A stretch of 64,000 nt of DNA from Aselliscus stoliczkanus (taxonomy: Eukaryota > Chordata > Mammalia > Chiroptera > Hipposideridae), in assembly GCA_033961575.1 (NCBI GenBank), contig CM066730.1:156763523-156827522 (forward strand). The letters are read 5' to 3'. The notes beneath the pieces were generated by a model that was not told the DNA's origin, did no database searches, and was given only the letters and a program-made list of their open reading frames with translations. Made by a program: the position numbers and the translations under genes. Below are positions 1-9,830 of the stretch, piece after piece (position 1 is the stretch's first letter; each line of letters begins with the position of its first letter).

Positions 1-640
1 CATCTTTGGCCGACACACAGAAATGATTGGAGGCTGCCTGTCTGCTGATGGTCACTGGACATAAAGTGCTACAGCGGAAGGTGAAGTGACCAGGGACCGG
101 CAGAAGCACCATGGCCACCGGAGACCCAAAGACAGAGAGAACAGTAGACGACTGCCGTGAAGGATGGGTTGGGGCAGGCCCAGCTGCACAGACACACACA
201 CACCCTGACATGTGAAAGTCCTCTCTGGCAGGTTCTGGGAGAGAGGGAGGAGAGCGTAGGGGTGCCTGGAGGCCAGCCCAGCCTTAGCAACCGCTACATC
301 TCCTAGCCCAGCCTGGAGAAATTCTCTCTTCCAGATCCAATCCAGCCCTTTTCATGCTGAGTCGTGCCAGCCCACCCAGCTTTGCTGTGACCTTTTCCTA
401 GGGAATGCTTACAGGCCCACCCAGCACAGAGGTTCAGGATGGTGGGAGGAAGGGTCCCACCCCAAGGACCTCAGAGTCTGCATCTCTGAGACCTATGGTC
501 AGTACCACAGAAATTGTCCTGCTGGACCAACTACAGAGGTGATAGAATCATCTGCATCACCAAGACCCTCTTTCCAAGTGCCAGCAGCAGGCCCCTCAAA
601 TTCTACCAAATCTTTAAGGGATGGATCTCGCCAGCATTAT
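1..640. other. Unique non-coding stretch
   Basis: I see no gene, exon or recognisable repeat here. A short CA tract lies near 193-206. Open frames are short and have no recognisable protein composition. The sequence becomes L1-like from about 640 onward. Confidence 0.6.
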
Positions 641-2100
641 TTAAACTGTTCCAGGGCACAGAAAGAGAAAAAGGTTTCTAGCTTATTTTTATGAAGTGAG
701 TATAGTACTAATAATAATACCACTAACCAACTGGAAGAACACAAAAGCATAAGCTCAATCTTGCTTATGAATTTCTCTGCAGCAATTCTAAATAAAAGAG
801 TAGCATACAGAATCTGGTAATACAGAAAAAAAGCAATATATTATGATCAACTGAGGTTTAAGCAATGCTAATTGGTTAGTGACTAGAGATCTATTAATAT
901 AATTTACCACATTAGAGAATCTAAGCAAAAACTATTTGCATAAATCAGCAACCATTCTTAATTTTTTAAATTCTTAATAAAATAAGAACAAACCACAACT
1001 TCTTAACATGATAAGATATATCCATCTTAATCCCAAGTGAGGAAATTCCAAAAGCATCCCCATTAAAATCAGGAAGAAGACCAGGACATCCAATATCTTC
1101 ATTATTACCTGACATTTTGTTGTTGTTACTAGCTAATGCAATTAAATAAGGAAAATCACTTCATTATATGAAAATTAAAAAGGGTAGGTAAAATTATCAT
1201 TATTTGCAGAAGATGTGCATGTATACCTGGTAAAACAAAGTTAATCAACTGAAAAACTATTAACAACAATAAAGAAATTCAATAATGTGGCCAGCTACAA
1301 AATTAATATGCAAATATCAATGGCCTTCATACTTTAAAAGGACAACCAGTTAGAGCATATAATGGAAGAACATAGGATATTTACAATTACAATGAAAAAA
1401 GATAAAATGCCTAGTAATATGCAAAAAAAAACATTTATAAAGAAAGCCCTGAGGGACCCAAAAAATGACTTGAACAAATAAGACAGACAGACTATGTTCT
1501 TGGATAAGAATAATTGATCTCATAAAGCTATAACAGCTTTCCCTTAGTTAATCTATAACATTTACATGTTTCTATGAAAATACCAATGGCATTTTTAATG
1601 AAACAAGATGACTTTGAAGTTCATATGGAAAAATGAGCATGCAGAATACCAGGAGAATTCTTAAAAGAAGAGTGATAAGGGGAGGCTAGCCCTATTAGTA
1701 ATCTAAATGCATTCTAGAACTGTAAAAATTAGAATAACATGGTAGTGGCTCATGAATAGAAATCACATAAATGGAACAGAATAAAAAACACACAAAAAAA
1801 GTCCAAAAACATGTAAGCATTTATTCTATGACGAAGGTAGCATCTAAGTCATTGAGATGAACTAATCAATAATATTATTGGGACAACTGGGAACCCATTG
1901 AGGAAATATTATATTAGATCTATACCTCACACATATACCAAAATAAATTCCAGATGGATAAAAGATTTAAATGTTTTTGAGTGAAGTAATAAGTGACCTA
2001 GAAGAAACCATGAGGAAATTTTTATAATTTTAATGTAGGGAAAACCTTTGACAAAACAACCAGAGGCCAAAAGGAAAAACACTGATAAATTTAGTTATAT
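641..2100 (+). mobile_element. Old L1 LINE, 3' part of ORF2 (interrupted)
   Basis: A-rich sense strand typical of L1. Segments resemble the ORF2 region downstream of the reverse transcriptase core: a stretch around 1285-1320 reads like the usual 'ggctacaaaattaatatgcaaa' L1 segment, and 1925-1975 like 'ccaaaataaattccagatgg'. All frames are broken by stops, so it encodes nothing. It stops abruptly at 2100 where a younger L1 begins and resumes at about 6391, so the two parts were once one element. Diverged enough to be an old L1M-type copy; subfamily not assigned. Confidence 0.85.
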
Positions 2101-2110
2101 GAAAATAGAC

Positions 2111-3534
2111 AGGGAGAGATTCAAGATGGCAAAGTAGATAAACGCTGTGCTTGCCTGATCCCATGAACACATTAAAATTACAACTAAGTAATAGAACGAT
2201 CAACCTGGAGAACCACCTGAATTCTAGCTGAACAAAAGTTTTATAACTAAGGATATCAAGAAGCCACATCAAGACTGGTAGGAGGGGCACAGACATGGAA
2301 TGGGCTGGCCCCACAACTGTGTATGGTGGTTGAGAATCAGGAGGGATACCTTGACTGCAGAGATTCCCTCAGGAGCAACGGACCCCAGCCCCACATCAGG
2401 CTCTCCAGCCCAGGGTATGAGTGCTGGGAAGAGGAGCCCCTAAAGCAACTGGCTGTGAAAAATAGTGGGGGTTCTGACCATCCGGTGGGACAGAAGGCTG
2501 CAGAAAACTCAGATGCCCCCTTAAAGGGCCGGCACACAGACTCACTCGCTTGCAGGGACTCTCCTTGTGCTCCATCGGAGGGACGGTGACTCGGGGAGTG
2601 TCAGAGGCATAAGGAGAGCAGACTGAGGTGTGTGGCTTCAAGGCAAGGACTGAAGGAGCAGTTGCCATTATCTTGTATAGAGCCCTGCTCTCATGCAGCC
2701 AGCAGGCGGGAGCCATCTTTTCTGTGTGGCCCGCCCCCACAGGCCAAATCTGAATCTGATTGGCCTGGTGAGCTCCGCTGCTCCACCCTGCGGACTCACT
2801 GAGACCCCAACTTGCATACCACACGAGCCTTTATCAGTGGCTGGACTTTAAGAGAGCTGGCAAAGAGCAACAGGCCTCAGGGTGTTCCGGCTTTTGGCGG
2901 AGCTACCCCAGGCCTGGTACTGGTGGCAGATATCTTCAGTTTGCAATGTGTGGCCTCTCCCACGCACCTCCAAGTTTGGCACAGCCAGCAAACAACCGTG
3001 GATCACTTTGTAGCTCTTACCAGGTATCTGACAACTAGTCACAGGCAGTGGGTGACCTGGGCCTGCAATGGAGCCCCTTCCAAGAGGCCCCAGAACCAAT
3101 ATACTTGGAATTGGCTTAAAACCACAGCAGAGTGCCATCTAATTAGCCCCACAAGTGGCACACCAAAAAGGTGTCTCAACAAGCACCAGAGCCTGCTGGG
3201 GAGAATCACCCTCCAGGGGGTAAGCCCTCCCACACAGCAATCTATAAGCTGTGGTTGTGGCCAAACCCCACAGCCTCTGAATCTGAGGTTCAGTAACACC
3301 CACTGATGTGCCAATAGCAATCATGGCTCAACTATAATGAAGGGCTTACCCCACACAAGGGACACTCCTGGAGCACCTGCTGCAGGTGTTCAAGGAGACT
3401 GTGCCAGGGTCCCACATGGCACCTACTATATAAGTCCACCTGGGAAAGACTGGAAGATGTACCAGATGTACCTAATATACAGAAACAAACACAGAGAGGC
3501 AGTCAAAAAGAGGAAACAAAGAAATACATCCCAA
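2111..3534 (+). promoter_or_regulatory. L1 5' untranslated region (internal promoter region)
   Basis: GC-richer than the rest of the element, with no conserved coding frame, and placed directly ahead of the ORF1 remnant. L1 5' UTRs carry the internal Pol II promoter as a family property; I cannot point to individual sites here. Several open frames of 60-180 codons cross it on both strands. They have no L1 protein composition and are read as chance frames. Confidence 0.7.
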
Positions 3535-4408
3535 ATGAAAGAACAGGAGAAAACTCCAGAAAAAGAACTAAACAAAATGGAGGCAAGCAACCTACCAGGT
3601 ACAGAGTTCAAAACAATGGTTATAAGGATGCTCAAGGAACTTAGTGAGAACTTCAACAAAGAAATAGCAAGCATGAAAAATGACATAGAAACCATTAAAA
3701 AGAAAAAAAAGTCAGAACTGAAAAATACAATAACTGAAATGAAGAATACACTACAAGGAATCACCAGCAAACTAGATGAAGCAGAGGATCAAATCAGAGA
3801 TTTGGAAGACAAAATAACAGAAAACATCCAATTGGAACAGCAAAAAGAAAAACGAATTTTTAAAAAATGAAGATAGTTTAAGAGACCTCTGGGACAACAT
3901 CAAGCATAACAACATTTGCATCACAGAAACACCAGAAGGAGAAAAAAGAAAACAAGGGACTGAGGACATAGTTGAAGAAATAGTGACTGAAAACTTTCCT
4001 AACCTGGTGAAGGAAATAGACATACAAGCCCAGGAAGCACAGAGAGTCCCAAACAATCTGAACCCAAACAGGCCCACACCAAGACACATTATAATTAAAA
4101 TGGCAAAGGTTAGAGACAAAGAGAGAATTCTAAAAGCAGCAAGAGAAAGACAACTAGAAATTTATAAGGGAGTCTCAGAAGATTGTCAGCTGATTTATCA
4201 ACAGAAACTTTGCAGGCCAGAAGGGATTGGCAGGAAATATTCAACATGATGAAAAGAAAGTACCTACAACCAAGGGAACTAACTCTACCCAGCAAAGCTA
4301 TCATGTAGCATCAAAGGACAGATAAAGTGCTTCCTAGACAAGAAAAAGCTAAAGGAGTTCATCATCACCAAACCAGTATTACAAGGAATGTTAGAGGGAC
4401 TTCTTTAA
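3535..4408 (+). pseudogene. L1 ORF1 protein, broken
   Basis: ORF1p is the RNA-binding trimeric protein of L1. The chosen Met at 3535 begins the usual ORF1 N-terminus (MKEQEKTPEKELNKMEASN). It is followed by a lysine- and glutamate-rich coiled-coil part (about 3600-3860) and, in another frame from about 3866, the RNA-recognition part with the signature NFPNLVKEIDIQ and PTPRHIIIKMAK (about 3990-4105). The frame is lost at an A-rich run near 3859-3866 and again after about 4160. The C-terminal segment is still recognisable to a stop at 4406-4408. Not functional as it stands. Confidence 0.85.
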
Positions 4409-4483
4409 AATGGGTAGGGGGAGGAATGAAAAGTATAAATGATAAAATGGCAATTGCTACATATCAATCAAAAATCATTTTCA

Positions 4484-4622
4484 GGGCTGGCCAAATGGCT
4501 CAGTTGGTTAAGAGCTCGTTCAAGAGTGTGAGCTGAGCTCTGAGCAACAGCGGTTCAATGCCAGCCCGAGCTGAGTTGCCGTTGAGCTGCCAACAGGTGG
4601 CAGGATGGCTCAGCTAAAAAAA
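4484..4622 (+). mobile_element. tRNA-derived SINE, type B
   Basis: Starts 'gggctggccaaatggctcag', has a B-box-like 'ggttcaatgcc' and a tail of 'caggatggctcagct' followed by an A-run. A target-site duplication (aaaatcattttca, with one change in the right copy) flanks it at 4471 and 4623. Inserted into the younger L1. The head differs from the commoner type A copies in the window, with a longer body containing gagctgag/gctgagctgcc motifs. Confidence 0.85.
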
Positions 4623-4629
4623 AAAATCG

Positions 4630-5022
4630 TTTTCAATATAAATGGATTAAATGATCCAATCAAAAGATACAGGAAGGCTAAGTGGATAAGAAAACAAAAC
4701 TCTTGGGCCAGCCGAGTGGTGCGGTGGTTAAGCGCTGGCTTGGGAAGCCAGCGGCCCCAGTTCAGGTCCCACATATGAGGGCCAGTGACACTGCCCTCAA
4801 AATAAAAATAAAAATAAAAAAAGAAAACAAAACTCTTACATATGTTGCCTACAAGAGACTCACTTCAGATTGAAAGACACATGCAGATGGAAGGTAAAGG
4901 GATGGAAAAAGATATTTCATGCAAATGGAAACAAACAAACAAAAAAAGTTGGGGTAGCAATACTCATATCAGACAAAATAGACTTTAATACAAAGGTTAT
5001 AACAAGAGACAAGGAAGGACCC
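4630..5022 (+). pseudogene. L1 ORF2 endonuclease remnant
   Basis: The translation resembles the first part of the L1 ORF2 apurinic-type endonuclease: a 'KVKGWKKIFHANG' block followed by 'VAILISDKIDF' at about 4890-4990. A SINE splits it at 4705-4820. The reading ends near 5022, where the sequence switches to L1 3'-end sequence, so later endonuclease residues and the whole reverse transcriptase are absent. Confidence 0.8.
4705..4820 (+). mobile_element. tRNA-derived SINE, type A (short)
   Basis: Begins 'gggccagccgagtggtgcgg', has the head hairpin 'ctggcttgggaagccag' and the ending 'gacactgccctc' plus an A-rich tail. An exact target-site duplication (aagaaaacaaaactctt) lies at 4688 and 4821. 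It interrupts the L1 endonuclease remnant. Confidence 0.9.
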
Positions 5023-5430
5023 AGTAATCCCTCTTCTGGGTATTCTGGGGAAAAAAACAAAATGCTACTTCAAGGGGATGTGCGCATTCATATGTTCATT
5101 GGAGCAGTGTTTTTAATGACCAAGATGTGGAGGCAAGCTGGGTGTCCATTGATGGATGAATGGATAAAGAGGAGATAGTACATATATACTATGGAATATT
5201 GCTCGGCCATGGAAGAGAATGGGTTCTTGCCATCTGCAGCAGCATGGATGGACCTGGAGAGTATTGTGCTGAGTGGAATATGTCAGACAGAGAAAGACAG
5301 ATGGATTGTGATTTCACTTATATTTGGAATCTAAAGAACAAAATAAACAAACAAAACAGAAACAAACTCAGAGATACTGAAAATATTTTGATTGTTGCCA
5401 GTTGGGAATGGGGTTGGGGGATTGGGTGAA
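5023..5430 (+). mobile_element. L1 3' end joined directly to ORF2 remnant
   Basis: From about 5023 the text matches the L1 region around the ORF2 C-terminus and 3' UTR: 'cccctcttctgggtattc'-like start, 'ggtgtccattgatggatgaa' at 5138, and a 'gatttcacttatatttggaatct' block around 5310. The join to ORF2 endonuclease at 5022 marks a deletion of several kilobases relative to a full L1. Confidence 0.8.
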
Positions 5431-5740
5431 AAAGGTGAAAGGATTAAGAAGTACAAATTGGGGTCGGCCGAGTGGCGCGGTGGTTAAGTGCTGGTTTGGG
5501 AAGCCAGCAGCCCCGGTTCGGATCCCACATATGAGGGCCAGTGACACTGCCCTCAAAACAAAAACAAAAAACAAAGAAAGAAGTACAAATTGGTTGTTAC
5601 AAAGTCATCATGGGGATGTAGGATATAGCATAAGGAATATAGTCAGTAATATTGTAATAACTGTATGGTGTCAGATGGGTACTAGATTTATAGAAGTGAT
5701 AGATGGAAGGGGGGTCAGGGCAGGATTAAAAAGGTGAAGG
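5430..5740 (+). repeat. L1 3' UTR, first tandem copy
   Basis: Holds 'gattaagaagtacaaattgg', then 'catggggatgta' and 'aataactgtatggtg'. The same block returns at 6174-6380, so the 3' UTR is present twice in tandem. A type A SINE (5461-5576) splits this copy. The copy ends in 'aggattaaaaaggtgaaggg' where the long SINE begins. Confidence 0.8.
5461..5576 (+). mobile_element. tRNA-derived SINE, type A (short)
   Basis: Standard head 'cggccgagtggcgcggtggt', B-box-like 'ggttcggatcc' and 'gacactgccctc' end. The target-site duplication aagaagtacaaattgg is present at both edges (5446 and 5577). Confidence 0.9.
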
Positions 5741-5742
5741 GA

Positions 5743-6170
5743 GGGCCAGCCGAGTGGCGCATTGGTTAAGAGCTGGTTTTGCGATACCAGCGGCCCCAGT
5801 TCGGATCCCACATATGAGGGCCGTGACATTGCCCTCTATAGTTAACAACAGCTCCACCTGGAGCTAGGCTGCGAGCCCCAGCAACGGTGTAGGCTGCAGC
5901 CCCTGCTGCAGTGGGCTGTCATAGGCTACAGTGAGTGGCCGGCAGCCAGGGTGAACTGCCAATAGCCACAGTGAGCGACCAGCCAGAGGCTGGCGACCAA
6001 TTTGCCTCATACGGGAAGAGCGCAATGATGATACCAACATGAGCCAGTGAAGCAACGTCCTCCGCAACTAGACTGAAGAACAAAAAGACAGCAACTTGTC
6101 TGTTCCCCTTCCCCGATTCCCCAACGCTGTTCCCCTCCCCCAGTTCCCCAATAAAATCTTTAAAAAAAAA
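5743..6170 (+). mobile_element. tRNA-derived SINE, type A long form (about 430 bp)
   Basis: The head is that of the short type A. After 'attgccctcta' it continues with a 300-bp body (taacaacagctccacctgg..., ggaagagcgcaatgatgat..., aacaaaaagacagcaactt) and ends 'ccccttcccc...caataaaatctttaaa' with an A-tail. The target-site duplication is aaaaaggtgaaggga at 5728 and 6170. This is the most complete plus-strand copy here. It suggests that the short copies are this element cut after the head, or a separate derived subfamily. Confidence 0.9.
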
Positions 6171-6173
6171 AAA

Positions 6174-6380
6174 AGGTGAAGGGATTAAGAAGTACAAATT
6201 GGTAGTTACAAAATGGTCATGGGGATGTAAAGCATAGGGAATATTGTCAATGATTAGGTAATAACTATGTATAGTGCCAGGTGAGTACTAGACTAGTTAG
6301 GGGGATCACTTCTTAAATTATATAAATGTCTAACCACTCTTCTATACAACTGAAATTAATAGTAAATATTATGGAATGTC
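6174..6380 (+). repeat. L1 3' UTR, second tandem copy
   Basis: Repeats the 3' UTR block of 5430-5740 ('gattaagaagtacaaattgg' at 6183, 'aataactatgtatagtgcc') and then carries on to the true L1 3' end ('ataaatgtctaaccactct', A-run). The long SINE sits exactly between the two copies. Confidence 0.8.
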
Positions 6381-6390
6381 AAAAAAAGAC

Positions 6391-6984
6391 AATTTCTTCA
6401 CAGCAGAAATCACCCATTAGCAAATTCAAAAGACAAACAACAAACTAGGAGAAATATCTGGTGCTTATCACAAATGAAGTATTAATTTCCCACTTGTATA
6501 AAAAGCTCTTACAAATCAATAAGTGAAACACCAATAACACAATAGAAAAATGAGCAAAGGATACGAAGATAGTTCATGGCAAAGGAAATAGAGATAGTTC
6601 TTAAACATTTGAAAAGACACTCCACCTCACCCATAATAAGAAAAATGCAAAATAAAACCACCTGATATATCTTTTACAGATCAGGTTGGCAAAGATGAAA
6701 CAGCTTGCTAATTCACTGTGTTGGTGAAATTGACATCTCATATATTGCTGCTGGTACAATCTAGGGGGGGATAAGGGCAGGCAATTTGGTAACATCTATC
6801 AAAATTACAAATGCATATGCCCTTTGGCACAATAATTACACTTCTAGGAATTACACAAAAAAATATGTATATGTGGACATGTGTAAATTGGTGCATGTAC
6901 AAAATTATTTCTCATATCATTGCAATAGTTAAAAGGAGGAGTACTAAAAGATCCATCAACAGGTGATTGCTTATTTAAAGTGTG
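6391..6984 (+). mobile_element. Old L1, continuation after the younger insertion
   Basis: Resumes the old element of 641-2100 with 'aatttcttcacagcagaaa' and continues through typical L1 ORF2 C-terminal sequence ('gaaaagacactccacctcac', 'aaatgcaaaataaaaccac'). Frames are broken throughout. It is interrupted again near 6985 by a different L1 3' end. Confidence 0.8.
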
Positions 6985-7532
6985 GTATATGCATCCAGTG
7001 AGTTACTCCTAAATACATACCCAGGAGTATTGAAGACCTATGTCCCAGCAACACCTTGTACACAAATGTTCATAGCGGCACCATTCATCACAGCCAGGAA
7101 AAAGAAACAACCCAAATATCCATCAACTGATAAATGGGTAAACAAAAATATGGTAAATCTGTACAGTAGACTATTATTCAGCAATAAAAAGGAATAAAGT
7201 ACTAATACGTACTACAACATGGATGAACTTTTACGCTAGCTGAAACATTACGCTAGCTGAAAGAATCCAGACACAAAAGACCACTTATTATAAATGTCCA
7301 GGATAGGCAAACACCATGAAGACAGAAAATAGATTAGTGGTTGCCAGAGGCTGGGGGGAAGGGAGTGAGGAGTGGCTCTAATGGGTATGTGGTTTCTTTG
7401 GATAGAAAGGTTCCAGAATTAGATACCGGTGATGGTTGCATAACTTGGTGACTATATTAAAAATCACTTAATTTTACTCTTTAAAGGGATGAATTTTATG
7501 GTATATGAATTATACCTCAAAAAAAAAATAAA
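6985..7532 (+). mobile_element. L1 3' end (separate L1M-type insertion)
   Basis: A second L1 3' end: 'aatgttcatagcggcacca' (7066), 'caactgataaatgggta' (7122), 'ttgccagaggctgggggga' (7341), then the tail 'tatacctcaaaaaaaaa'. It restarts L1 sequence already passed in 6391-6984, so it is a separate 5'-truncated insertion rather than a continuation. A small tandem 'ttacgctagctgaaa' duplication sits near 7232-7262. Confidence 0.75.
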
Positions 7533-7534
7533 GA

Positions 7535-7890
7535 AAGAATGAGGAGGCTCTTTCTGTCTTGCTAGGGGGTCATCTCCAAGATATATTGTCAAGAGACAAA
7601 ACAAAGCACAGAAGCCTGTGGATTATATGGTACCATTTGTGAACATAAGAGGGGGAAGTATATTTTATAAAAATACGTGTGTATCTCCATATATTTACCT
7701 GTAGATGCCTGGACTATCTCTGGGAGGGCACACAGGGAACTGGTAATAACGCTGCCTCCATGGAGGCAGCTGCAATGCTGGGAGTGGGGTGAGAGGAGGG
7801 CTTTTCACTGTCAGCACCCTTGGACCATGAGAATTTATTACCTATTAAAATGTTCAATTGAGTTAAATTTTAAATATGAAAGTGACCCCT
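7535..7890 (+). mobile_element. Old L1 3' terminal portion
   Basis: Contains 'atggtaccatttgtgaaca' at about 7627 and 'cttttcactgtcagcaccc', then 'tattacctattaaaatg'. These are marks of an L1M-type 3' UTR. It probably belongs to the element seen at 641-2100 and 6391-6984. Confidence 0.65.
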
Positions 7891-8514
7891 CTGTCTGTCA
7901 GGGGTGGGGCCAGAAGTAATTGAAATGAAAGCGGGGCTGCCATGGACGACGGCCCTAGAAAGATAAAGGCCTGGGGCAGAGGTACCTGTGTTCAGCCATC
8001 CTGGGGCCTGAGAGATGACTTGGAGCATGCAAAGGTTCCAAGATACACAAGGCCCAACAGGACTCATATGAGGAAGGGAGCTGGGGACAGAGAGAGAGCC
8101 TGGGGGAGAAGGGAGGCTTCCTGTGCTTTATCCTGGAGACAGCCAGCTTCCAGGAGCTGTAGGAATAGCAGTGGCCTATATAAGGATTGGGTGCAGGGTC
8201 GGGGAACAGATGGAGCAAGGACAGAAATTGGCTGGGGGGCCATTTGCTGAACCAGCTGTCTCTCCGTGTCACTGGCAATAAAATGCATGTGCTCCCCCTG
8301 TGCTGGGCATGGGATACAGGAATGGACCAGACAGAGTTTCTGTCTCCCAGAAGCCTCTGGTCCAGTGGTTTCTCAGGGCTGCGATCCGCCTATCCCTTGT
8401 CCCAAAGATGAGATAGAGCTCCCAGCAATGAGACGAGGTAGTGCTGGGTTCCTACCTGCAAAACACAGTGATGAGAACGGACTTCTTGGGGAGGGGAAAG
8501 AAAATAAGCCAAGG

Positions 8515-8542
8515 ATGACCTTGGTTTCACACCCAAGGTCAT
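8515..8542. promoter_or_regulatory. Perfect inverted repeat of ERR/SF-1-like half-sites
   Basis: atgaccttgg at 8515-8524 and its exact complement ccaaggtcat at 8533-8542, with an 8-base centre. Each arm contains an extended AGGTCA half-site, (C)CAAGGTCA, of the kind bound by monomeric orphan receptors such as ERR or SF-1. The two half-sites face outward. A TATA-like box follows 21 bases later. Sequence match only. Confidence 0.4.
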
Positions 8543-8563
8543 TGGGGACCTCAGTGCCTTGGG

Positions 8564-8571
8564 TATAAAAA
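8564..8571 (+). promoter_or_regulatory. TATA-like box
   Basis: tataaaaa inside 'cttgggtataaaaaccc', just downstream of the half-site palindrome. Chance occurrence is quite possible; no transcript evidence. Confidence 0.25.
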
Positions 8572-8812
8572 CCCTTTCTCCCTTTTCCAGTGGGGTTGTA
8601 GGGCAAGGATGGCTGTGGAAAGTCCCTAGGCCATAGTGTTTTGGCTCCATGTCTCCTGTGTCATATTCAACTTCTTGTTTCTTTCAGACAGTAAGGAGAT
8701 CCCCATTCACAGTCAGTCCAGGGACTTGGGCAAAACCTTCAGGAAACAAGATGCAGAGACACCTGGGGGTGAGGGTTCCAGGGAGCCGGGAGAATATTGT
8801 CCAGGCACCAGG

Positions 8813-8820
8813 TATAAATA
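8813..8820 (+). promoter_or_regulatory. Second TATA-like box
   Basis: tataaata in 'ccaggtataaatagaaacc', about 250 bp after the first. No downstream reading frame stands out. Confidence 0.2.
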
Positions 8821-8934
8821 GAAACCTCCTCCTCACCTCCCCAGGTTCCAAAGCCCAGATATGGCCTGACCCTGGTGGGGTAAGAGATGCCTTAAGAAGA
8901 GAAACCTCCAGAATCCCATATTTAAGGGCTTAAA

Positions 8935-9300
8935 AATATAACCACTTATTTCTCATGAGTCTGGCTTGTCTGATCTCAGCTGGCTAATGTATCTTTGGCA
9001 GATTGACTGGATACCGGCTGGTCTGGGAAGGCCTCGCCTGAGATGGCTCAGCTCAACTCTGCATGGCCTCTCATCTCCCAGGAGGCTAGCTCTGGATTGC
9101 TCCCATGGTAGTAGCAGGGGTCCAAGAGAACACTTTTTCAAACTACTGCTTGCCCCAAGTTGGGTACTGCCGATTACCTAAAGCCAGTCACATGGCCAAG
9201 TCCGTTGCCACAGTAGGAGGGGCTGCAAAGTTGCAGGATACCAAAGTGGATACCAGTAGGTTATTAATAAGACCCACCCATGAATGCAATCCATCTCTCA
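8935..9300 (-). mobile_element. Old interspersed repeat fragment, LTR-like, class uncertain
   Basis: Phrases such as 'gccagtcacatggccaag' (9183) and 'ttattaataagacccaccc' are ones I associate with antisense mammalian LTR or DNA-transposon repeats. A similar 'accagtcacatggcccc' recurs near 34225. Heavily diverged; I cannot name the family. Confidence 0.4.
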
Positions 9301-9568
9301 CAGTGCAAAGCTAGGAAAAAATAGGACTTCTGCCCAGGTGAGAAACAGAGGAGGGTGGGGCCTGTGATATTGTCCAAAAGCTCTCTCTGCCTCGTTCTCT
9401 TTGGAATGGCAGGGACGGGAAGGGAAGAAGCCAGTCCCACCACCCGGACCTCCCCTTGCTGAGCTGCAGACATCATAAGAACTGCCCTTTGCTGATTTCA
9501 AGGCACAGCTGCAGAGCTGGCCACTGGGCATGACTTCTCAAATGACCCAAGAAGGTGGGCAGAGAAGG

Positions 9569-9825
9569 CACAGGGGTTAAGAGCACAGAGATAGCTGGGT
9601 TTGAATCCCAGGCTACCACTTTCAGACTGTGAACTTGAGCAAGGCAATTCACCTCTCTGAGGCTCAGTTTCCTCATCTGTCCGATAGGAATGTGAAGAGA
9701 AGCCATCTCATAGGGCTGCTGGGAAAACAAATGATATTATGCACGTGCAGTCCTCAACACAGTGCCTGGCACCTGGCGGTCACCATTACCCCCATTTTAC
9801 AGATGAGAAACCGGAGGTCCTAAGA
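9569..9825 (+). mobile_element. MIR SINE
   Basis: Carries the MIR order: tRNA-like 'gttaagagcacagagatag', then 'gaatcccaggctaccactt', the core 'ctgaggctcagtttcctcat' at about 9657, and the tail 'cagtgcctggcacc'. A fragment reading 'attttacagatgagaaacc' follows at 9792. Confidence 0.85.
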
Positions 9826-9830
9826 AGAGA

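Larger units (their letters stand above)
2111..6382 (+). mobile_element. Younger L1 with 5' end but almost no ORF2 (HAL1-like or internally deleted)
   Basis: The insertion begins with a typical non-primate L1 5' end ('gattcaagatggc' at 2119) and ends in an A-run at 6381-6387. It is flanked by an approximate target-site duplication (gaaaatagac at 2101, aaaaaaagac at 6381), and the older L1 continues on both sides. Order inside: 5' UTR, ORF1 remnant, the start of the ORF2 endonuclease, then a jump near 5022 straight into the 3' end. The remaining endonuclease and all of the reverse transcriptase are missing. Four SINEs (4484, 4705, 5461, 5743) sit inside. The copy cannot move by itself. A half-L1 (HAL1) relative or a simple internal deletion would both fit. 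Confidence 0.85.
7891..8934. other. Unique non-coding stretch with promoter-like motifs
   Basis: No repeat family recognised over most of it; a short L2- or MIR-like piece may sit near 8290-8350. Open frames up to 107 codons overlap on both strands and have no recognisable domain. Two TATA-like boxes and a 10-bp inverted pair of AGGTCA half-sites are listed separately. Confidence 0.5.

Noticed and set aside
2323..3306. Open frames of 88-164 codons ahead of L1 ORF1
   Set aside because: They lie in the L1 5' untranslated region and match no L1 protein.
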